From positions 1 through 64,000 of the forward strand of contig CAMAXE010000026.1 in NCBI GenBank assembly GCA_945862145.1: 64,000 nucleotides of DNA, read 5' to 3'. Each line of letters begins with the position of its first letter. The stretch's first letter is position 1. This stretch comes from Klebsiella pneumoniae. Its GTDB lineage: Bacteria > Pseudomonadota > Gammaproteobacteria > Pseudomonadales > UBA5518. The notes under the pieces are model-generated. The model was not told where the DNA came from and did not search any database. It saw only the letters and a program-made list of their open reading frames with translations. A program made the translations under genes and the position numbers. Shown here piece by piece: positions 34,990 through 45,177 of this stretch.

Positions 34990-37900
34990 TCATGACGGCT
35001 GCTGCACCACCAGCACGCGTGGCGCCTCGGGCACGGCATCCGCGCCGAACCAGCGCCGCGACCGTAACGAGAACGCATGCAGGTAGGTGTAGAGCACCGG
35101 CACCACCACCAGCGTGAGCAGCGTCGAGGTGATCACGCCACCGATCACCGCGCGGGCCATCGGCGCGTTGATGCTGCCACCGCTGCCGGAACCGATGGCC
35201 ATCGGCAGCATGCCGAAGATCATGGCGAGCGTGGTCATGAGAATCGGACGCAAGCGAATACGCCCCGCCGCCATCAAAGCCTCACGCAGCTCCATCCCCT
35301 CGCGCATGCCCTGGTTGGCAAAGTCGACCAGCAGGATCGCGTTCTTGGTCACCAGGCCCATCAGCAGGATCATGCCGATCATGGAGAGCATGTTCAGCGT
35401 AGTGCCGGTGATCAGCAACGCGAGGAACGCGCCCACGAAGGACAGCGGCAGCGAGGCCATGATCGCCACCGGCTGCACGAAGCTCGCAAACTGCGAGGCG
35501 AGGATCAGGTAAATGAAGATGATCGCGAGCCCCATCGCGGCCAGGGTCTCCATGAACGTTTCGTTCAGCTGCTCCTGCTGGCCTCCCACGCTGAAGCGGT
35601 AACCCCGCGGCAGTTGCGTCGCGTCAATCAGGGCCTGCACATCCTTGCCGACGTCGCCCGACGCCCGCCCGTCGGCGCGCAGGTAAACCGACACCCGGCG
35701 CTGCAGATCCAGGCGTTTCAGCTGGGGCGGAGCCGTAGTGTCGGCAAGCTCGGCCACCTGCCGCAACGGCACCAGCACGGGCAGTCCCTCGGGGTTCAGG
35801 CGGCCGCTCGCAAGATAAAGCCCGCCCAGATCCGCTGTCCCGCGACGCGACTCAGGCGGCAGGCGCACCAGCACGTCGTAGTTCTGGCCATCCGGTCCCA
35901 GCCAGTGGCTCACCTTGTCGCCGCCCACCAGCACGCGCAGGGCGCGGCCGATGCGCTCTACATCGAGCCCGAGGTCGTTCGCCAGTTCACGGTCGATACG
36001 CACGGCAACCGTGGGGCTGGTGCCCTGCTCGCTGCTGTTCAGATCCGCCGCACCGGGGATTTTCTCGAGCTTCTGCATGAGCTCGTTGGCAATCGCGGTG
36101 AGCCGCTCCTGATCGGGGCCGAGGATGGACACGGAGATCGAATCGCTCCAGCCCACCTGGAGCTTGACGCCGGCGACGCGCTGGATGCGCGCACGGACCA
36201 CCGTCTCGAGCTCGAGCTGGGTGCGGCTGCGCTGATCACGCGGCACCAGCCGGACGTCGAGACGTGCGTGGTTGCGCCCCTGAAAGGTGCCTATCTGCGC
36301 GGATATCAGCTCGATCTCGGGGATCCCGTGCAGCGCCCTCTCGACCTGTGCGCTCTTGGCGTCGGTGTACTGGAGACTCGAGCCGATCGGCATCTCCAGG
36401 CGCAGCGGCAGGAATCCGTCATCGCTTGCGGGCATGAACTCCGTGCCCACGAAGGGCAGGATCATCAGGCTCGAGGCGAACACACCCGCCGCGCCCCACA
36501 GCACCATGCCGCGGTTCGAGAGCGTGCCCAGCACGCGCCAGTCGCGCTGCCGGAGTGCCCGCACCACACCGAATATGGGCAGGTAGACCCGGTGGCGGTC
36601 ATCGCGCAGCGACCAGGCGAGCGCGCGGCCGTAGACGCGCTGGAGCGTCTCCACACCCAACTCCATGCCCTTCATCAACTGCTCCAGCCACGGCAGCCGC
36701 GCGAAGCGCCTGTCGACCGGATCGCGCCACACCGAGGAGAGCATCGGGTCGAGGGTGAAACTCACGAACAGCGACACCAGCACGGCCACGGTGATGGTGA
36801 TCCCGAACTGGAAGAAGTAGCGCCCGATCATGCCCCCCATGAACGCCACGGGCACGAACACCGCCACGATGGCGAAGGTGGTGGCCATGACCGCGAGCCC
36901 GATCTCCTCGGTGCCCTCGCGCGCGGCCTGGAGGTGGCTCTTGCCCATGCCGAGGTGCCGCACGATGTTTTCGCGCACCACGATGGCGTCATCGATCAGC
37001 AGACCGATACACAGGCTCAACGCCATCAGCGTGATCATGTTCAGCGTGAAGCCGAGCGCGTAGATCGCGATGAAGGTGGCGATCACCGAGATCGGCAGTG
37101 TGAGCCCCGTGATGATGGTGGAACGCCACGAATGCAGGAACAGGAACACGATCAGCACGGTGAGCGCCCCACCCTCGAGGATGGTCACCTTCACGCCGGT
37201 GAGCTGGGCTTTGACGAAATCAGCGTTCGACTGCACGGTGACGATGTGGACATCGCGCGGCAGGCGGGCCTGCAGCTCTGCCACCGCCTTCTGCACGCCC
37301 TCGCCGATCTCCACCACGTTCGAGCCCTGCACCTTGAACACCGACAGCGCCAGTGCCGGCTTGCCGTCGATACGCGCCATCGATTCGGGCTCGGCCTCTC
37401 CGTCGATGATGTCCGCCACCTGATCCAAATGCACAGGCAAGCCGCCCTGCTGCAGATAAATCGCACCGCCGCGGGTCGTGACGATGATGCGTCCGAAATC
37501 GCGCGGGTTCTTGATGCGCCCCTCGACACGCACCATCTGCTCGGCGTCGCCGGTCTTGATGTTGCCCGCCGGCAGGTCGCGGTTGGCGCCCTGGATGGCG
37601 GCCACCACCTCGTCGACGCCCACGCCATAACTGCGCATCTGCTCGGGCTTCAACATCACCTGTATCTGGCGCGGAACCCCACCCGTCACGGTGACGTTGC
37701 CAACACCCTGGGCGGTCTGCAGCCGCTTGACGATCACCTGGTCAACAAGGCTCGAGATCTCGCGCAGCGGCCGCTCCGAGGAATAGACGGCCAGATCAAC
37801 GATCGGTTGCTGGTTCTCGTCCTCCATCGAGCGCGTGACCCGCGGTGCCGGCACCTCGCGCGGGAAGGTGGGCATGATGTCGGCGATCTTGTCGCGGATC

Positions 37901-38220
37901 TCCTGTGTGGCCACTACCGGGTCTGCGGACATGCGGAACTCCACCCACATGTAGCCGCCGCCCTCGCGCGCGGTTGCATAGATGTGATCCACACCGCTCA
38001 CGGTGTTGATGACGTTCTCGATGGGGCGGACCAGATCGTTCTCCACCGCGTCGGGGGAGGCACCGGGATACTCGAGCATCACCGAGACCATCGGCGGCGT
38101 GATATCGGGCATCTGCTCCACGGGCAGCCTGACGTAGGCGAAGATCCCGAGTACGAGAATGGCCACCATCACCATGGTGGCGAAGACGGGCTGACGGATA
38201 CTGGTGCGGGTTATCCACAT
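34990..38220 (-). CDS. RND efflux permease (second pump, AcrB/HAE1 family)
   Basis: The 1,076-residue protein starts ITRTSIRQPVFATMVMVAIL and carries the RND landmarks PGASPDAVENDLVRPIEN, TM4 acidic pair in LCIGLLIDDAIVVRENI, and TM10-12 LVTKNAILLVDFANQGMREG. It is slightly longer than average, with a C-terminal extension (SLRSRRWFGADAVPEAPRVL). It belongs to the hydrophobe/amphiphile efflux group and would act with the adaptor encoded 22 bases upstream; again no outer-membrane channel gene is present. The DNA reads open for long stretches on the other strand, but those frames are composition shadows. The substrate is unknown. Confidence 0.94.
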   Translation of the reverse strand: MWITRTSIRQPVFATMVMVAILVLGIFAYVRLPVEQMPDITPPMVSVMLEYPGASPDAVENDLVRPIENVINTVSGVDHIYATAREGGGYMWVEFRMSADPVVATQEIRDKIADIMPTFPREVPAPRVTRSMEDENQQPIVDLAVYSSERPLREISSLVDQVIVKRLQTAQGVGNVTVTGGVPRQIQVMLKPEQMRSYGVGVDEVVAAIQGANRDLPAGNIKTGDAEQMVRVEGRIKNPRDFGRIIVTTRGGAIYLQQGGLPVHLDQVADIIDGEAEPESMARIDGKPALALSVFKVQGSNVVEIGEGVQKAVAELQARLPRDVHIVTVQSNADFVKAQLTGVKVTILEGGALTVLIVFLFLHSWRSTIITGLTLPISVIATFIAIYALGFTLNMITLMALSLCIGLLIDDAIVVRENIVRHLGMGKSHLQAAREGTEEIGLAVMATTFAIVAVFVPVAFMGGMIGRYFFQFGITITVAVLVSLFVSFTLDPMLSSVWRDPVDRRFARLPWLEQLMKGMELGVETLQRVYGRALAWSLRDDRHRVYLPIFGVVRALRQRDWRVLGTLSNRGMVLWGAAGVFASSLMILPFVGTEFMPASDDGFLPLRLEMPIGSSLQYTDAKSAQVERALHGIPEIELISAQIGTFQGRNHARLDVRLVPRDQRSRTQLELETVVRARIQRVAGVKLQVGWSDSISVSILGPDQERLTAIANELMQKLEKIPGAADLNSSEQGTSPTVAVRIDRELANDLGLDVERIGRALRVLVGGDKVSHWLGPDGQNYDVLVRLPPESRRGTADLGGLYLASGRLNPEGLPVLVPLRQVAELADTTAPPQLKRLDLQRRVSVYLRADGRASGDVGKDVQALIDATQLPRGYRFSVGGQQEQLNETFMETLAAMGLAIIFIYLILASQFASFVQPVAIMASLPLSFVGAFLALLITGTTLNMLSMIGMILLMGLVTKNAILLVDFANQGMREGMELREALMAAGRIRLRPILMTTLAMIFGMLPMAIGSGSGGSINAPMARAVIGGVITSTLLTLVVVPVLYTYLHAFSLRSRRWFGADAVPEAPRVLVVQQPS

Positions 38221-38242
38221 GGCGGTTACTCGTCCCTGAAGT

Positions 38243-39403
38243 TCAGTTGGAGGCCCCGACAGGTGCGGCGTCCGGCACCGTCACCGCGGTGCCCGGATCG
38301 AGGGAGCCGATGCGCACCGCGAGCAGGCGCTCGCCCTGCGCCAGACCCGAACGCACTTCCACCAGGCCATCCTGCGTGGCCACCATGCCGAGCGTGACCG
38401 GGCGCCGCTGCACGCGACCGTCATCGATGACCATCACGTAGTCGAAGCCCGCCTCGTTCAGCACTGCGGTAGCCGGAACGGCCAACACCGGATCGCTCTG
38501 CTCGATCAGCAAGGCGCCCTGCGCGAACATACCGTCGCGCAGCCGCGCATCCGAGTTGTCGATCGACAGATACAGCAGCACGAGCCGCGAACCGGGTTCG
38601 GCGCTGGGGTTTATGCGCTCCAGCGTGGCACCGAAATCCTCCGCACCGTAACCGTCGACACGCAGGCTGGCGCGCTGGCCCGCATGCACCGCGGGGATCT
38701 CGGCCGCGGGCGCTGCCGCCTGCAATTCCATGTGCGAGAGGTCGACCAGTTCGAACAGTGGCGTATCGGGTGAGACCTTGCCGCCGGGGTGCTGGAAGCG
38801 CCGGGCCACGACGGCATCGAAGGGCGCGTGCACCAGCGCATCCTCGAGGCTGATCTCAGCCAGACGCAGCTGCGCTGCCGCGAGCTTCTGTGAGGCTATG
38901 GCGACATCGAAAAGACTTTTGCGGGTATCGAGTTCGTTCTGCGGGAGCACTTTCTTGCCGAACAGACGCCGGCTGTTCTCGTAGTTGAGGCGGGCGATCT
39001 CCAGATCAGCGGCCGATTTCTCGCGCGCGGCCCGTGCGCTCGCCACCTGGGCCTCGAGGCTGCGGGTATCGATGCGCGCCAGCAGGTCGCCGGCGCGCAC
39101 GCTCTCGCCTTCACGAACTCTCACCTCGAGGACCTCCCCCGGCACCCGCGAGCGCACAGTGGTCTTCAGCATCGAGGTGATGGTGCCGGATACCGGGAGG
39201 CGCCGGACCAGCACGTGGCGCGCCGCCGTGGTGAGCTCCGCGGGCGCAAGTTCCATCGGTGCCTGCGAGACCTCGGCCTCAGCCGCTGCGGGTGCGGTGG
39301 TCGATCGGGCGTTGTACCACCAGGCGGCAGCCGCAACGGCCGCGACGACCAGTGTGGCCATCACGACGCGAAAGGCTGCTGCCGGCCGCTTGCCGGAACT
39401 CAT
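38243..39403 (-). CDS. RND efflux periplasmic adaptor (second pump)
   Basis: The 386-residue product has an N-terminal membrane anchor (FRVVMATLVVAAVAAAAWWY) and then the adaptor domains: lipoyl half (VSGTITSMLKTTVRSRVPGE), a long hairpin (LLARIDTRSLEAQVASARAA ... LAAAQLRLAEISLED), second lipoyl half (ALVHAPFDAVVARRFQHPGG), beta-barrel and membrane-proximal domain ending GLAQGERLLAVRIGSL. It is 22 bases upstream of its permease. The spacer between anchor and first lipoyl half is Ala/Glu/Pro-rich. Upstream, 39404-39645 holds no gene; a small hairpin is noted there. Confidence 0.92.
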   Translation of the reverse strand: MSSGKRPAAAFRVVMATLVVAAVAAAAWWYNARSTTAPAAAEAEVSQAPMELAPAELTTAARHVLVRRLPVSGTITSMLKTTVRSRVPGEVLEVRVREGESVRAGDLLARIDTRSLEAQVASARAAREKSAADLEIARLNYENSRRLFGKKVLPQNELDTRKSLFDVAIASQKLAAAQLRLAEISLEDALVHAPFDAVVARRFQHPGGKVSPDTPLFELVDLSHMELQAAAPAAEIPAVHAGQRASLRVDGYGAEDFGATLERINPSAEPGSRLVLLYLSIDNSDARLRDGMFAQGALLIEQSDPVLAVPATAVLNEAGFDYVMVIDDGRVQRRPVTLGMVATQDGLVEVRSGLAQGERLLAVRIGSLDPGTAVTVPDAAPVGASN

Positions 39404-39593
39404 GGGCGTCTTCCTTGCTACTGCTGCTGCTGCGGAGGCGGCGAAGCCTCTCTCAGGGACTTGGACGCAGGGCCCGCTGAAATGGATTCAGGTTTTGCGC
39501 CCGAAACCACCTCGAATGTCGCAAGTGTGCCCGAAAACACCGGTGTCAGCCGAGCGCCGAGGCTGTGCACTCTGGCGCAAAGCGCGGGGTACG

Positions 39594-39607
39594 CCCGGTG
39601 AACCGGG
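39594..39607 (-). terminator. Short perfect hairpin after the SDR gene
   Basis: CCCGG and CCGGG flank a four-base loop (TTCA on the minus strand), 38 bases beyond the stop of the minus-strand SDR gene. There is no T tract and the stem is only five pairs, so it is a weak terminator candidate. Confidence 0.25.
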
Positions 39608-39645
39608 ATCTGCCCTGCGACGTAGGCCGCGCTCCCGGCTGGCGC

Positions 39646-40551
39646 TCAGGCCCCCGGGATGATGGCAAAGCCATCCATGATGGGGCGCAGTGCCTCGAAG
39701 TGCGGCCCGAGGGCGGCGTCGAGCTGTTCCACGCTCCAACGGCCGTCGTTCTCGAAGACATCGCCAAGACGCGGCCCGTCGACCACCGTGACCTGGTTGC
39801 CCCAGACCACAAAAACGTAGCCCGAGATGCGCGCCGCGCGCGCGCTGGCGAGATAACCCACGAAGGGGCCCACGTGTTCGGGATCGAACTGGTCGAAACC
39901 GCTCTCGGGCTTCTGGAACAGCACCGCCGTGCCACCCTGCATGGTCATGTCAGTCCGGGCGCGCGGCATGATCACGTTGGCGGTGACGCCGTACTTGATC
40001 AGTGCCTGGGCTGCACCCATGGTCATGGCGACGATGCCGGCCTTGGCGGCGGCGTAATTGGGCTGCCCCACCGAGCCGTAGAGAAAAGCCTCGGAGGAGG
40101 TGCTGATCAGGCGGCCGTAGACCTGCCCGCCAGTGGTCTTGGCCCGCTCGCGCCAGCAGGCAGCGGCGTGGCGCATGTTGACGAAGTGACCCTTGAGGTG
40201 CACGCGCACCACCGTGTCGAACTCCTCCTCCGTCATGGTGAAGATCATCTTGTCGCGGCAGAAGCCCGCGTTGTTCACCACGATGTTCACATCGCCCCAG
40301 GCGTCGATGGCGGCCTTGAAGAGCTGCTCGGAGTCGTTCCAGTCGGCGCAGTCACCGTAGACCGTCATGGCCTCGCCACCGAAGGCGAAAATCTCCTCGC
40401 GCGCGCTCTCGGCGGCCTCACGCGCCTCCGGCCGGCCGATTTCGTTGATCACCACACGAGCGCCCATGCGCGCCAGTGCGATCGCCTCGACCCGTCCGAG
40501 CCCCCGACCGGCGCCCGTGACGATCGCAACTTTGCCCTCGAGTTCGCGCAT
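39646..40551 (-). CDS. Short-chain dehydrogenase, hydroxyacyl-CoA-type
   Basis: From ATG 40551 the product is 301 residues. The Rossmann motif is TGAGRGLG (12-19); NNAG is at 93-96; the active site is Ser152/153, Tyr166 and Lys170 ([21 protein letters not shown]). The sequence is close to the dehydrogenase domain of peroxisomal multifunctional enzyme 2 and to steroid side-chain hydroxyacyl-CoA dehydrogenases. A C-terminal extension ([20 protein letters not shown]) is also typical of that group. It begins two bases after the upstream thiolase stop, so the two are translationally coupled and likely work sequentially in beta-oxidation. Confidence 0.9.
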   Translation of the reverse strand: MRELEGKVAIVTGAGRGLGRVEAIALARMGARVVINEIGRPEAREAAESAREEIFAFGGEAMTVYGDCADWNDSEQLFKAAIDAWGDVNIVVNNAGFCRDKMIFTMTEEEFDTVVRVHLKGHFVNMRHAAACWRERAKTTGGQVYGRLISTSSEAFLYGSVGQPNYAAAKAGIVAMTMGAAQALIKYGVTANVIMPRARTDMTMQGGTAVLFQKPESGFDQFDPEHVGPFVGYLASARAARISGYVFVVWGNQVTVVDGPRLGDVFENDGRWSVEQLDAALGPHFEALRPIMDGFAIIPGA

Positions 40552-40553
40552 GC

Positions 40554-41768
<1,215 letters not shown>

Positions 41769-41912
41769 CTAGGATTCTCGGCCGAAGCGCCGCAACGGGC
41801 AATGGCAAATCGATTCCGCCACCGTTGACATCCGGGCTCAGGGAGGCGCGAGTGCGCCACCGCGACTATCATCCCCCGGCCAACCCTTCCCCGAGCCAGA
41901 CCGGAGCACCCC

Positions 41913-42377
41913 ATGAAGCAGTATCGCTTCGACGATATCGACGCCCTGCAGGAACTTGTCGGCGAGCCCTTCGGCCCCTGGAGCAGCGAGGTCGAGATCA
42001 CGCAGGAACTGATCAACGCCTTCGCGGAACTCGCGGGCGATCATTACTGGATTCACACCGATCCCGAGCGCGCCCGCACGCAGAGCCCCTTCGGCACGAC
42101 CATCGCCCATGGCTTTCTCACACTGGTGCTGATGAGCCGCATGCGCAGCTCACCGGGCTGGGAAGTGACCGGCTACAACAACATCCTGAACTACGGCTCC
42201 GACAAGCTGCGCTTTTCCGGCGCGGTGCCGGTGGGCAGCCGCATCCACCTGCACAACCGCGTGAAAGCGGTGAGCAAGGAACCCAAGGGCACCAAGCTCA
42301 CGCTGGAAACACATATCCACGTGGTGGGTCAGGAGCGCCCCGCGCTGATCTACGACCTGATGCTCATCTACATGTGA
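41913..42377 (+). CDS. MaoC-like enoyl-CoA hydratase/dehydratase
   Basis: This 154-residue single hot-dog protein has the R-hydratase-2 motif: AGDHYWIHTDPERA, with candidate catalytic Asp43 and His48, followed by SPFGTTIAHGFLTLVL. It is a little longer than PhaJ. It hydrates trans-enoyl-CoA (R-specific) or dehydrates the reverse. It is divergent from the thiolase-SDR operon, so a shared regulatory region at 41730-41912 (183 bases, nothing else recognised) may control the module. A hairpin directly follows its stop. Confidence 0.92.
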   Translation: MKQYRFDDIDALQELVGEPFGPWSSEVEITQELINAFAELAGDHYWIHTDPERARTQSPFGTTIAHGFLTLVLMSRMRSSPGWEVTGYNNILNYGSDKLRFSGAVPVGSRIHLHNRVKAVSKEPKGTKLTLETHIHVVGQERPALIYDLMLIYM

Positions 42378-42393
42378 GCGGGATGTGTCCCGC
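42378..42393. terminator. Hairpin between convergent MaoC and SDR genes
   Basis: GCGGGA-TGTG-TCCCGC is a perfect six-base stem with a four-base loop starting directly after the MaoC stop and 18 bases from the convergent SDR stop. Position favours a bidirectional terminator; a T tract is missing. Confidence 0.5.
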
Positions 42394-42410
42394 ACCCGCG
42401 CCGCGCGGCC

Positions 42411-43271
42411 TCAACTGTCGCGCGAGCGGCGCTTGGGCTGCCACTGCGGCACCAGGTTGTGCTTGACCGCATGTCGCTGCGCAAAGATGGTCTGCCCGTT
42501 CAATGCGCGGGCCTCGTCTGCGGTGGCAAGCCAGGCCACCGTCTCGGCGGGCACCTCCATGGGAGCGCCGCCGTAGAGCGCCGCGAAGGCCTCCATGTCC
42601 GGGCGCAGGCGCATGGTTTCGGTGATCACGAAACCGGGCTCCATGTTGAAAAACGACAGCGGCGTATCGGCATACTCCACTTTCATGACCCCCGCCATGC
42701 GGATGAAAGCGGCCTTGGAAGCCGAATAGGCAAAGCCCCAGCCGCCCTTTCCGATCGGCCCCGGCGGGTCGATCATCCCGGACTCCGACACCACGTTCAC
42801 CACGGTGCCCTGCCCGCGCGCCAGCATATGCGGCAGGCAGCGCTGGATCAGGTGTACCTGCGAGAACACATTGCCCTGGAACAGCGCCTGCATCTGACCC
42901 TGCGTGAGTTCCTCGACCGGGCACATGATGCCGGGCCCCTGATAAATGCCGTTATTGACCAGCAGGTCGATGTGACCCCAGGCGGCGAGCGCGGCGTCGA
43001 ATGCCGCGTCGATCGATACGAGATCAAGCAGGTCGAGACGGATCGGCAACGCCCTGCGGCCAAGCGCCTCGATGGCCTGTGCGGTCTCGCGCAGGCTGCC
43101 GGGCAGCGCCTTCACCTCGGAGTCGCGCGAGCCGTGCTCGAAAGCCTCGCCCGCCTCCAGCGTGCGCGCCGTTACCACCACGTCATAGCCCTTGCGTGCC
43201 AGCGCGAGCGCCGTCGCCCGCCCGATACCACGGCTCGCACCCGTGATGAAAGCCACCTTCGAATCAGCCAT
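42411..43271 (-). CDS. Short-chain dehydrogenase/reductase
   Basis: From ATG 43271 the product is 286 residues. The cofactor motif is TGASRGIG (10-17), and Tyr182 and Lys186 (GWGFAYSASKAAF) form the active site with a Ser in VVNVVSESG. The usual NNAG reads NNGI, a conservative but noticeable change. The C-terminal LVPQWQPKRRSRDS is basic. Members of this subgroup act on sterols, lipids or aromatic alcohols. A frame extension back to 43382 is not supported. It is divergent from the desaturase gene. Confidence 0.88.
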   Translation of the reverse strand: MADSKVAFITGASRGIGRATALALARKGYDVVVTARTLEAGEAFEHGSRDSEVKALPGSLRETAQAIEALGRRALPIRLDLLDLVSIDAAFDAALAAWGHIDLLVNNGIYQGPGIMCPVEELTQGQMQALFQGNVFSQVHLIQRCLPHMLARGQGTVVNVVSESGMIDPPGPIGKGGWGFAYSASKAAFIRMAGVMKVEYADTPLSFFNMEPGFVITETMRLRPDMEAFAALYGGAPMEVPAETVAWLATADEARALNGQTIFAQRHAVKHNLVPQWQPKRRSRDS

Positions 43272-43413
43272 GACCGCGCCTCTGCCACCCGATAATCTGG
43301 CCCCAAAGGCTACCACGGCAGGCGCAGCTCTCGCGCCCGTCACGCGGCTTGCCTCGCCGCCGCACAACGCCGCAAAATGCACCGGTCAAGCTCACTGCAG
43401 AGGTTCAGCGGTC

Positions 43414-44595
43414 ATGTGGCATCAAGGATTTACCGGGCTCCTGTGGTGGCAATCACTGCTGGTCAGCCTCGCCATGACACACGTCACCATCGTGTCGGTG
43501 ACGGTCTATCTGCACCGCCACTCGGCGCATCGCGCACTCGAACTGCACCCGGGGCTCGCGCATTTTTTCCGGCTGTGGCTGTGGCTCAGCACCGGCATGA
43601 ACACCCGGTCCTGGACGGCCATTCACCGCAAGCACCACGCCTTCTGCGAAACCGCCGAGGACCCTCACTCACCCGTGGTGCTCGGCCTCGGGCGGGTGCT
43701 GCGCGAAGGGGCGGAGCTCTACCAGCAGGCCGACACCGCAGAGATCCGCGACAAATACGGCAAGGGCACACCCGAAGACTGGATCGAGCGCAACATCTAC
43801 CGCCACACCGGGCTGGGCATCACGCTCATGTTCGCGCTCGATGGCGTGCTCTTCGGGCTGGCCGGCATTGCCGTCTGGGCCATCCAGATGATCTGGATTC
43901 CCGTCTTCGCGGCGGGCATCATCAACGGCGTAGGGCACGCGCTCGGCTATCGCAACTTCGAGGTCCCGAATGCCGCCACCAACATCGTGCCATGGGGAAT
44001 CCTGATCGGCGGCGAGGAACTGCACAACAACCACCACACCTTCCCCAACTCGCCCAAGCTCTCGGTAAAACCCTGGGAGTTCGACCTCGGGTGGCTGTGG
44101 ATCTGCGTGTTCCGGGGGCTGGGGCTCGCGCGGGTGCCGCTGGTGCGCGCAGGCGTCACGCAGGTGCCTGGCAAGCACGCGATCGACCTCGACACCGCCT
44201 GGGCTGCCATCAGCGACCGCTTCGAGATCATGAGCCGCTACGCCGACCGCGTGATCGCGCCGCTGGTCGAACAGGAACGCGAGCGGGCGGGTGCTGCGGG
44301 CGCGCGGATGCTGGCCCGGGCACGCAAGCTACTGAGCCGCGATCAGACGCTGATCGACGCCAGCGCCCGGGATCAGCTGGAGCGCATCCTGCGCGAGCAC
44401 CCCCGACTCGCGGCCGTCTACCAGATGCGCCTCGAACTGCAAGGCGTCTGGCAGCAGCGCAGTCGCGACGCCCAGGACATCCTCGTCGCGCTGCGTGACT
44501 GGTGCGAGCGCGCGGAGCGCAGCGGCGTGGACTCCCTGCAGGACTTCGCCGCGCACCTGCGCAGCTACACCCTCACCAGCGCTGCAAGCGCCTGA
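43414..44595 (+). CDS. desA: Acyl-lipid/acyl-CoA delta-9 desaturase (DesA-like)
   Basis: From ATG 43414 the product is 393 residues with the three histidine boxes of membrane desaturases: HRHSAH (34-39), HRKHH (71-75) and HNNHH (204-208). The start MWHQGFTGLLWWQSLL and the stretch GHALGYRNFEVPNAATN closely follow the Pseudomonas DesA aerobic desaturase as I remember it. It introduces double bonds in saturated membrane acyl chains with molecular oxygen. Residues about 240-393 form a soluble C-terminal helical tail. A frame extension to 43192 overlaps the divergent gene and is rejected. A MAPEG gene follows after 22 bases. Confidence 0.92.
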   Translation: MWHQGFTGLLWWQSLLVSLAMTHVTIVSVTVYLHRHSAHRALELHPGLAHFFRLWLWLSTGMNTRSWTAIHRKHHAFCETAEDPHSPVVLGLGRVLREGAELYQQADTAEIRDKYGKGTPEDWIERNIYRHTGLGITLMFALDGVLFGLAGIAVWAIQMIWIPVFAAGIINGVGHALGYRNFEVPNAATNIVPWGILIGGEELHNNHHTFPNSPKLSVKPWEFDLGWLWICVFRGLGLARVPLVRAGVTQVPGKHAIDLDTAWAAISDRFEIMSRYADRVIAPLVEQERERAGAAGARMLARARKLLSRDQTLIDASARDQLERILREHPRLAAVYQMRLELQGVWQQRSRDAQDILVALRDWCERAERSGVDSLQDFAAHLRSYTLTSAASA

Positions 44596-44617
44596 ACCCC
44601 ACTCAGAGAGATTTCGC

Positions 44618-45013
44618 ATGACCACCCCGTTCTGGTGCCTGCTCGCCGCCGTCCTCATCCCCTACCCGCTTGCCTTTCTCGGCACCTACTACCGTCAACG
44701 TGAACTGGGCAGCATCGACAACCGCAACCCCCGCCAACAGGCGCTGCAACTCACCGGCGCCGGCGCGCGCTGCTACGCGGCGCAACACAACGCCTGGGAA
44801 GCGCTCGCCGTGTTCACGGCAGCCGTGACCGTGGCTCACCTCGCCGGCGCTGACCCGGCCCGATCGGCACAGGTCGCCCTTGTTTTCATCGCCGCCCGGG
44901 TAGTGCACGCCGTGAGCTATGTCGCCGATCTCGACAAGCTGCGGGGTCTGGCCTTCATCGCCGGGCTCGGTTGCTGCATCACATTGTTCGTACTGGCGGC
45001 ACGATCGGCTTGA
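44618..45013 (+). CDS. MAPEG family membrane protein
   Basis: This 131-residue protein has four hydrophobic segments and the MAPEG pattern: a first helix (CLLAAVLIPYPLAFLGTYY), NRNPRQQALQLTGAGARCYA, then AQHNAWEALAVFTAAVTVAH (the conserved N-x-x-E) and RVVHAVSYVADLDKLRG. MAPEG proteins in eukaryotes are glutathione-dependent membrane enzymes; bacterial members are mostly uncharacterised. It lies 22 bases after the desaturase gene and may be co-transcribed, which would fit a membrane-lipid role. An inverted repeat follows its stop. Confidence 0.9.
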   Translation: MTTPFWCLLAAVLIPYPLAFLGTYYRQRELGSIDNRNPRQQALQLTGAGARCYAAQHNAWEALAVFTAAVTVAHLAGADPARSAQVALVFIAARVVHAVSYVADLDKLRGLAFIAGLGCCITLFVLAARSA

Positions 45014-45022
45014 GCCCGGGGC

Positions 45023-45037
45023 GGGCCGGCATGGCCC
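45023..45037 (+). terminator. Short GC hairpin downstream of the MAPEG gene
   Basis: GGGCC-GGCAT-GGCCC forms a five-base stem about ten bases after the MAPEG stop. The rest of the 164-base gap to the HDOD gene shows no clear element. Confidence 0.3.
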
Positions 45038-45177
45038 TCTGGCCTGCCGAGCGGTTAAAGTGGGCAACCTCGGGCAGGCCTCCACGTTTGCCCTGTCTTG
45101 AGTAACGACCTGTGAGCAGGGCGCGCCACACCTCAGGTGGTTCCTGACTCCCAACCCGGCGAGCCAAAGGCAACGCG

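Noticed and set aside
39404-39645. Gene in the gap upstream of the second RND adaptor
   Set aside because: Frames crossing it are extensions of antisense shadows without start context or recognisable sequence.
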